Of a stretch of 5,789 nucleotides of DNA, positions 1 through 3,449 are shown piece after piece; the first letter of the stretch is position 1, and every line of letters starts with the position of its first letter. The notes beneath the pieces were generated by a model. That model was given only the letters and a program-made list of their open reading frames with translations, did no database searches and was not told the origin of the DNA. The position numbers and the translations under genes were made by a program. This DNA comes from an uncultured Clostridia bacterium (GTDB taxonomy: Bacteria; Bacillota; Clostridia; Lachnospirales; Lachnospiraceae): NCBI GenBank assembly GCA_946186175.1, contig CAMHMG010000191.1:1-5789 (forward strand), written 5' to 3'.

Positions 1-366
1 TTTTTCCCTGTTTTTCGGAATATTTTTAGGCGCTGTAATATATAACACCTGATTTTTTGTAGTATCATTTATCAGACTACTTAATGTCCGGTAAGTAATC
101 ATGTCTCCGTATTCTTTGCTAAAACAATCTTTATATTCCTTATCCGGACAGATTATATACAAATCTGTTTTGGTGACGTAGCAGCTTGTTTTTGTTGCAG
201 GCTCTCTATTGTCTGAATCTACATAAGCTGCCACGCTTTTATGAACAGCCATATTTTCTTTTGGAAGAAAATAGTAATTCTTGTAATCTTTAAAAAAGTG
301 TTTTAAATTATCGTTGATTAAAGGAATGATAATAATTAAAGAATTGTCGGAAGCATTTATATATAT
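1..366 (-). pseudogene. Out-of-frame C-terminal part of the YprB-like protein, running off the window
   Basis: Translating the minus strand in the frame whose codons start at 360, 357 and so on gives about 120 codons without a stop down to base 1. The product includes LKHFFKDYKNYYFLPKENMA, then a HKSVAAYVD motif, and later SCYVTKT. This is the conserved C-terminal signature of YprB-like proteins in Lachnospiraceae (family form: KYFY.NYKDYYYLP.ED.A.HKSVA..VD, recalled from memory). It has no start codon or ribosome site of its own. A TGA at 369-367 closes this frame just upstream, so the switch from the exonuclease frame must lie between 366 and 311. Restoring the frame needs a net gain of 2 nt or loss of 1 nt. 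Together with the 308-1057 reading frame this is one gene broken by a frameshift. Its true end is outside the window. A sequencing error remains possible. Confidence 0.75.
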
Positions 367-1057
367 TCAACGTTATTTCCATAGTAAGATTATTGTCATC
401 ATAACTTAATTTATGAGAAATAATATCAGCTTCTTCAAAAAGCAGTTTATAATTGAGAATTGGTAATAACTTTGTAAGACCAATTACATCATCATGATTA
501 TGTAAGAGTAATAAATGTTCCCGTTCTTTATCAGGTCTGGCTACGTAGCGCTGATATACATTGATCAATTCGCCACCGGTATATGTGTCCTCACGTTTGA
601 TTCCAATATAATCTTCGATTGTTGTCTGTTTCATATTATCCAGTCCAAACAGTTTCTTGTAAGATCGTATCTCTTTGAAAATATCAACTTGTTTCATATC
701 ATTAATATTATTGAGAGTAATATTATGTCTGGCAGCCTTATCTCTAATGTATGGAATATCAAATGTTATACCATTAAAATGTATGAGACAGGAATAATAT
801 GAACAATAATCATCAAAACTTGTAATTAATTCTTTCTCTGAATAACCATCATTATTAAACCATTGTCTTAAATGCAGCTTATCTTTCTCATAGGACAGAA
901 CACCTATAAGATAAAGTGTTGAATTTCTGGATGAAAGGCCTGTGGTTTCTATGTCAAAATATAAAATTTTATCATAGTCAATTTCATATAATTCCTTAAA
1001 TGTATCATTTGCAAATTGAGCGTTTTCAATATCGTAAGTATAATCTATTATTTTCAT
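308..1057 (-). CDS. YprB-like RNase H-fold (DnaQ-type) 3'-5' exonuclease domain protein, prematurely terminated
   Basis: The 249-residue product carries a DEDD-type exonuclease domain. Exo I is FDIETTG at residues 34-40 (D35, E37). Exo II is HFNGITFDIPYI at 93-104 (D100). Exo III is HNHDDVIGL at 186-194 (H186, D189/D190). These metal-binding acidic residues are those of DnaQ-like nucleases, and the overall pattern matches YprB ('ribonuclease H-like domain' proteins of Firmicutes). The substrate is not established; a role on DNA or RNA ends is inferred from the fold. The ATG at 1057-1055 is preceded by GAAGGGA (1070-1064) with a 6-nt spacer. Relatives are roughly 100 or more residues longer. 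Here the frame ends at TAA 310-308 after a non-homologous tail (about residues 233-249), while the expected C-terminal sequence follows in another frame. The exonuclease core is intact, so a truncated product might still fold. The gene is divergent from ruvA. Family call is confident; function and activity are not. Confidence 0.82.
   Translation of the reverse strand: MKIIDYTYDIENAQFANDTFKELYEIDYDKILYFDIETTGLSSRNSTLYLIGVLSYEKDKLHLRQWFNNDGYSEKELITSFDDYCSYYSCLIHFNGITFDIPYIRDKAARHNITLNNINDMKQVDIFKEIRSYKKLFGLDNMKQTTIEDYIGIKREDTYTGGELINVYQRYVARPDKEREHLLLLHNHDDVIGLTKLLPILNYKLLFEEADIISHKLSYDDNNLTMEITLNIYKCFRQFFNYYHSFNQR
358..366. repeat. Short AT dinucleotide run at the frameshift point
   Basis: The run TATATATAT sits where the reading frame of the YprB-like gene changes. 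The exonuclease frame is homologous up to about residue 232 and the C-terminal frame becomes recognisable within a few codons after the run. Gain of one AT unit would join the two frames without a stop (codons reading L-N-I-Y-I-N-A). Replication slippage, or a deletion between short AT-rich direct repeats, is the inferred cause. Confidence 0.5.
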
Positions 1058-1109
1058 TTCATGTCCCTTCTATCAGAGTAATACAATATAATGTGTTTTT
1101 TTAATTAAT

Positions 1110-1118
1110 ATAATAGCA
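1110..1118 (-). promoter_or_regulatory. Candidate extended -10 promoter for the YprB-like gene
   Basis: Read on the minus strand the segment is TGCTATTAT, an extended -10 (TGn) with a 5/6 match to TATAAT. The predicted start near 1103 would give a leader of about 45 nt before the ATG. The -35 region (about 1138-1133, TATCAC) is poor, as is often tolerated with an extended -10. AT-rich DNA yields chance matches, so this is tentative. Confidence 0.3.
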
Positions 1119-1133
1119 TATTTTGATTAAATG

Positions 1134-1142
1134 TGATATACT
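1134..1142 (+). promoter_or_regulatory. Candidate extended -10 promoter for ruvA
   Basis: The segment TGATATACT is an extended -10 (TG, one base, then TATACT, 5/6 match to consensus). The predicted start is near 1149, giving a leader of about 75 nt to the ruvA ATG. The -35 position (about 1114-1119, TAGCAT) is weak. A perfect TATAAT at 1109-1114 is an alternative but has neither an extended TG nor a good -35. This would drive ruvA and possibly the whole ruvA-ruvB-zapA-U32 unit. Confidence 0.35.
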
Positions 1143-1152
1143 ATTCGCGAAT
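1143..1152. promoter_or_regulatory. Perfect 10-bp palindrome ATTCGCGAAT at the predicted ruvA start
   Basis: ATTCGCGAAT reads the same on both strands and lies directly after the candidate -10, over the predicted transcription start. A GC-containing core is conspicuous in this very AT-rich intergenic stretch. The position suits a repressor operator. It does not fit the Gram-positive LexA (DinR) box, which has GAAC and GTTC half-sites separated by four bases, so no regulator can be named. Confidence 0.35.
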
Positions 1153-1179
1153 TGTAAAAAAATATGCATTTTTACAATT
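1150..1179. repeat. Inverted repeat with 11-bp arms in the ruvA leader
   Basis: AATTGTAAAAA at 1150-1160 is the exact reverse complement of TTTTTACAATT at 1169-1179, with an 8-base spacer. If transcription starts near 1149 this would form a hairpin at the very 5' end of the ruvA mRNA. The stem is A/U rich with a single G-C pair per side, so it would be weak as RNA; it could equally be an operator. A run of eight T lies at 1191-1198, 11 nt after the stem, too far for a standard terminator. Confidence 0.45.
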
Positions 1180-1210
1180 TGAATTTAGAATTTTTTTTGT
1201 TTTTATTACG

Positions 1211-1215
1211 TGAGG
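1211..1215 (+). promoter_or_regulatory. Ribosome binding site that fixes the ruvA start
   Basis: TGAGG lies 8 nt before the ATG at 1224. It supports that codon over the in-frame ATG at 1164, which has no Shine-Dalgarno sequence, falls within the inverted repeat, and would add 20 residues not found in RuvA proteins. Confidence 0.7.
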
Positions 1216-1223
1216 TTAATCTG

Positions 1224-1835
1224 ATGATAGGTTATGTTAAAGGTACAGTAGAGGGAATATTTGATGAATATATTATAGTTGAGAATAATGGAATCGGATA
1301 TAGAATATTTACTTCCGGCAAAGTCATAGCTGATATTAATAGTATGCATAAGGAAGTGAAACTCTATACTTATCTTAATGTCAGGGAAGATGAATTATCC
1401 TTATATGGTTTTTTAACTGATGAAGAACTTAATACCTTTAAGCTTCTTATTTCAATTAATGGTATTGGTCCAAAGGTTGCATTATCAATACTTTCGGCTT
1501 TGACTGTGAAGGATTTGTCAATGGCCGTAATGATGGGTGATGTAAAGGCGATTACTAAGGCTAATGGTGTCGGCAAGAAGGGCGCCGAAAGAATAATCAT
1601 GGAATTGAAGGATAAGTTAAAGTATGATGATTTACTATCGTTAGAGGGTGATTCCGGTATGGATGATGCAGCTATTAATAATAATGGCGACGATAGCATA
1701 TCAGATACAGTGCTTGCACTAGTAAGTCTTGGTTATTCTGAATTTGAAGCAATGAAAGCAATCAATCAGATTCCGGATGCAAAGTCTCTTGATCCGGAAG
1801 TACTGCTTAAGGCAGCACTTAAGAAATTATTCTGA
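1224..1835 (+). CDS. ruvA: Holliday junction branch migration complex subunit RuvA
   Basis: RuvA binds four-way DNA junctions as a tetramer and loads the RuvB motor for branch migration in recombination and replication-fork repair. The 203-residue product has the usual family length. Domain I (about 1-63) starts with MIGYVKGTVE and contains the acidic pin E55-D56 within REDEL, before the conserved LYGF. Domain II has two helix-hairpin-helix motifs, NGIGPK (79-84) and NGVGKK (114-119), followed by AERIIMELKDKL. An acidic, Asn-rich flexible linker (about 140-158) leads to domain III (about 159-203), the RuvB-contacting part, which ends LLKAALKKLF. The start is set by the family N-terminus and the TGAGG site 8 nt upstream; a longer frame from 1164 is rejected. 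ruvB follows after 98 nt. No ruvC lies next to it in the window. Identification is secure. Confidence 0.97.
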   Translation: MIGYVKGTVEGIFDEYIIVENNGIGYRIFTSGKVIADINSMHKEVKLYTYLNVREDELSLYGFLTDEELNTFKLLISINGIGPKVALSILSALTVKDLSMAVMMGDVKAITKANGVGKKGAERIIMELKDKLKYDDLLSLEGDSGMDDAAINNNGDDSISDTVLALVSLGYSEFEAMKAINQIPDAKSLDPEVLLKAALKKLF

Positions 1836-1859
1836 TTAAGATGTAATTATATTAGTGTT

Positions 1860-1887
1860 TAATATGCACAAAGTGCTTCTCATATTA
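1860..1887 (+). repeat. Stem-loop in the ruvA-ruvB gap
   Basis: TAATATG (1860-1866) pairs exactly with CATATTA (1881-1887), and CAC/GTG (1867-1869 with 1873-1875) can form a nested stem, leaving a 5-base bulge. The sequence after it is TATTTTTA. It could be a weak attenuator or an mRNA processing or stability element. The stem is too AU-rich to call a terminator with confidence. Confidence 0.35.
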
Positions 1888-1918
1888 TATTTTTATGAAC
1901 TAATGAGTATTATAGATT

Positions 1919-1922
1919 GGGA
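1919..1922 (+). promoter_or_regulatory. Weak, distant ribosome binding site of ruvB
   Basis: GGGA is the only Shine-Dalgarno-like sequence before the ruvB ATG, with an 11-nt spacer, longer than usual. In-frame codons upstream reach a TAG at 1913-1915 without another ATG, GTG or TTG, so the ATG at 1934 is the only plausible start. ruvB initiation may therefore be weak compared with zapA, which has AGGAGG with a 7-nt spacer. Confidence 0.4.
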
Positions 1923-1933
1923 TTAACAAAACA

Positions 1934-2932
1934 ATGACAGAGAGAATAATTAGTACACAAATACTGCCTGAGGATGTCAAGATTGAGAATAACTTGCGTC
2001 CTACAATGCTTGCAGATTATATTGGACAGGAAAAAGCCAAGAACAATTTAAAGGTCTTTATTGAAGCAGCCAAGAATCGTGGAGAATCATTAGATCATGT
2101 ATTATTATACGGCCCACCGGGACTTGGTAAAACAACATTGGCATCGATAATAGCTAATGAGATGAACAGTAATCTTAAGATTACCTCAGGTCCGGCTATA
2201 GAGAAACCAGGTGAATTAGCTGCTATACTTAATAATCTTAATGAGCATGATGTTTTATTTATTGATGAGATTCACAGACTCAACAGACAGGTCGAAGAGG
2301 TTTTGTATCCGGCAATGGAAGACTTTGCAATCGATATAATGATTGGTAAAGGACAGGCTGCTAGGAGTATTAGACTCGAATTGCCATCCTTTACACTGGT
2401 TGGAGCAACGACCAGAGCAGGAATGCTTACAGCGCCATTGCGTGACAGATTTGGCGTGGTTAACCGTCTGGAATTCTATTCTAATGAAGAGCTATCTAAT
2501 ATTGTTGAACGTTCGGCAAAGGTACTTAATATTTCGATTGATAAGGCAGGCGCCTTAGAGATTGCGAAGAGATCGAGAGGTACTCCAAGACTTTCTAACA
2601 GATTGCTTAAGAGAGTCAGAGATTTTGCGGAGGTTTCATTCGACGGAGTGATAACCGGAGATGTTGCCGGCAAAGCACTTGATCGCTTAGAGGTTGATTC
2701 CTTTGGACTTGATCAGATTGACAGAAATATTATTTTGACAATTATTGAAAAGTTTTCCGGGAAACCGGTTGGTCTTGATACTTTGGCTGCTGCAATAGGA
2801 GAGGATCCGGGAACGATTGAAGAGGTGTATGAGCCGTATCTGATTAAAAACGGTTTGCTTTCAAGAACTCCAAAGGGTCGTATTGCAACGGATCTTGCAT
2901 ATAAACATTTTGGTATTGTCAAATACGATTGA
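1934..2932 (+). CDS. ruvB: Holliday junction branch migration DNA helicase RuvB
   Basis: RuvB is the hexameric AAA+ motor that pumps duplex DNA through RuvA-bound Holliday junctions using ATP. The product is 332 residues, normal for the family. After the N-terminal LRPTMLADYIGQEK (21-34), Walker A is GPPGLGKT (60-67), Walker B is LFIDEIH (108-114), and sensor I is GATTR (157-161). The arginine-finger region is APLRDRFG (167-174), and sensor II lies in RGTPRL (215-220). The C-terminal winged-helix DNA-binding domain (about 262-332) contains KPVGLDTLAAAIGEDPGTIE and ends near LLSRTPKGRIAT. All key residues are present. It lies 98 nt after ruvA and 36 nt before zapA, on the same strand, so co-transcription is likely. 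Identification is secure. Confidence 0.98.
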   Translation: MTERIISTQILPEDVKIENNLRPTMLADYIGQEKAKNNLKVFIEAAKNRGESLDHVLLYGPPGLGKTTLASIIANEMNSNLKITSGPAIEKPGELAAILNNLNEHDVLFIDEIHRLNRQVEEVLYPAMEDFAIDIMIGKGQAARSIRLELPSFTLVGATTRAGMLTAPLRDRFGVVNRLEFYSNEELSNIVERSAKVLNISIDKAGALEIAKRSRGTPRLSNRLLKRVRDFAEVSFDGVITGDVAGKALDRLEVDSFGLDQIDRNIILTIIEKFSGKPVGLDTLAAAIGEDPGTIEEVYEPYLIKNGLLSRTPKGRIATDLAYKHFGIVKYD

Positions 2933-2968
2933 TATTTTATACTTTATACAATTTCAGGAGGAAATGAT

Positions 2969-3373
2969 ATGGATGCTAAGAATGATATAGCAGTTGTGAT
3001 TAACGGAAGAATATATAATTTGAGTGGATATGAGGATACTGACTATCTTCAGGAGGTCGCTAATTATATGAATTCTAAGATAGCTGAGTGTAAAGCAAGT
3101 GATGGATTTAGAAGAATGAGTCCGGAATATCAGAATATATTGCTTGCGATCAACATTGCGGATGATTATTTCAAAGCAAAGAATCAGACAGGTCAGTTAG
3201 CGCAGGCTGATGATGAGAAAGAGAAACAGATATATGATCTCAGACATGAGGTGATCGAGACACAGATCAAATATGAATCATCTATGCGTCTTGTAGAAGA
3301 ATACAAGGAGCAGGTTAATGCTCTTCAAAGAAAGATCATACAATTAGAAGCTGAAAAGACCAGAGAGGTTTAA
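2969..3373 (+). CDS. zapA: Cell division protein ZapA
   Basis: ZapA is a small cytoplasmic protein that bundles FtsZ filaments and stabilises the division ring. The 134-residue product has the typical build. The globular N-terminal part (about 5-72) carries the pattern I-NGRIYNLSGYEDTDYLQEVA followed by Y-MNSKI. A long charged C-terminal coiled coil (about 84-132) would mediate dimerisation and tetramerisation. It is somewhat longer than the roughly 85-110 residues of many ZapA proteins, the extra length being coiled coil. The ATG at 2969 has a perfect AGGAGG at 2956-2961 with a 7-nt spacer; an out-of-frame ATG at 2964 is ignored. It sits between ruvB and the U32 gene, an order I recall as recurrent in Clostridia. 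Identification rests on sequence pattern and is strong. Confidence 0.92.
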   Translation: MDAKNDIAVVINGRIYNLSGYEDTDYLQEVANYMNSKIAECKASDGFRRMSPEYQNILLAINIADDYFKAKNQTGQLAQADDEKEKQIYDLRHEVIETQIKYESSMRLVEEYKEQVNALQRKIIQLEAEKTREV

Positions 3374-3406
3374 CTTAAGTAGGAGGAATCCCTTACCTCT
3401 AAGTTA
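3371..3406 (+). repeat. Stem-loop overlapping the zapA stop codon and holding an orphan AGGAGG
   Basis: TAACTTA (3371-3377), which begins with the zapA stop codon, pairs exactly with TAAGTTA (3400-3406). Inside, either GAGG/CCTC (3383-3386 with 3396-3399) or GTAGG with CC-T-TAC (3379-3383 with 3391-3396) can extend the stem. A strong Shine-Dalgarno, AGGAGG (3381-3386), lies within it, yet no ATG, GTG or TTG follows at useful spacing. No U-run follows, so it is not an intrinsic terminator. A role in mRNA processing, stability or ribosome standby is conceivable. Confidence 0.45.
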
Positions 3407-3431
3407 TAGTGTAGGTGGGGGTATTGACTGT

Positions 3432-3437
3432 AAAGGA
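3432..3437 (+). promoter_or_regulatory. Distant ribosome binding site of the U32 gene
   Basis: AAAGGA is the nearest Shine-Dalgarno-like sequence to the ATG at 3450, but its spacer is 12 nt. An in-frame TTG at 3438 is followed two codons later by TAA, so it cannot be the start. The ATG at 3450 is kept because it gives the family N-terminus MNKPEILAPAGS. Confidence 0.4.
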
Positions 3438-3449
3438 TTGAATTAACAT

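Noticed and set aside
311..366. Programmed ribosomal frameshift in the YprB-like gene
   Set aside because: No classic slippery heptamer with a downstream structure is evident, the needed shift is +1 or -2, and programmed frameshifting is not known in this family; mutation is simpler.
515..802. Plus-strand open frame of 95 codons
   Set aside because: It lies antisense to the exonuclease domain, whose catalytic motifs are clear; the product is Ile/Phe-rich without recognisable motifs and has no good ribosome site.
1150..1198. Intrinsic terminator formed by the inverted repeat and the T8 run upstream of ruvA
   Set aside because: The stem has one G-C pair and the T run begins 11 nt after it, so it lacks the GC-rich stem and adjacent U-tract of a terminator.
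1164..1223. N-terminal extension of RuvA by 20 residues from an earlier ATG
   Set aside because: The ATG lies inside the inverted repeat, has no Shine-Dalgarno, and the added residues are a low-complexity Phe/Leu stretch absent from RuvA.
1370..1699. Minus-strand open frame of 109 codons
   Set aside because: It is antisense to ruvA and Ser-rich with no family resemblance; a shadow of the real gene.
2343..2922. Three short frames overlapping ruvB (2343-2558 plus; 2476-2673 and 2713-2922 minus)
   Set aside because: All fall within the conserved ruvB coding sequence and lack start signals or recognisable motifs.
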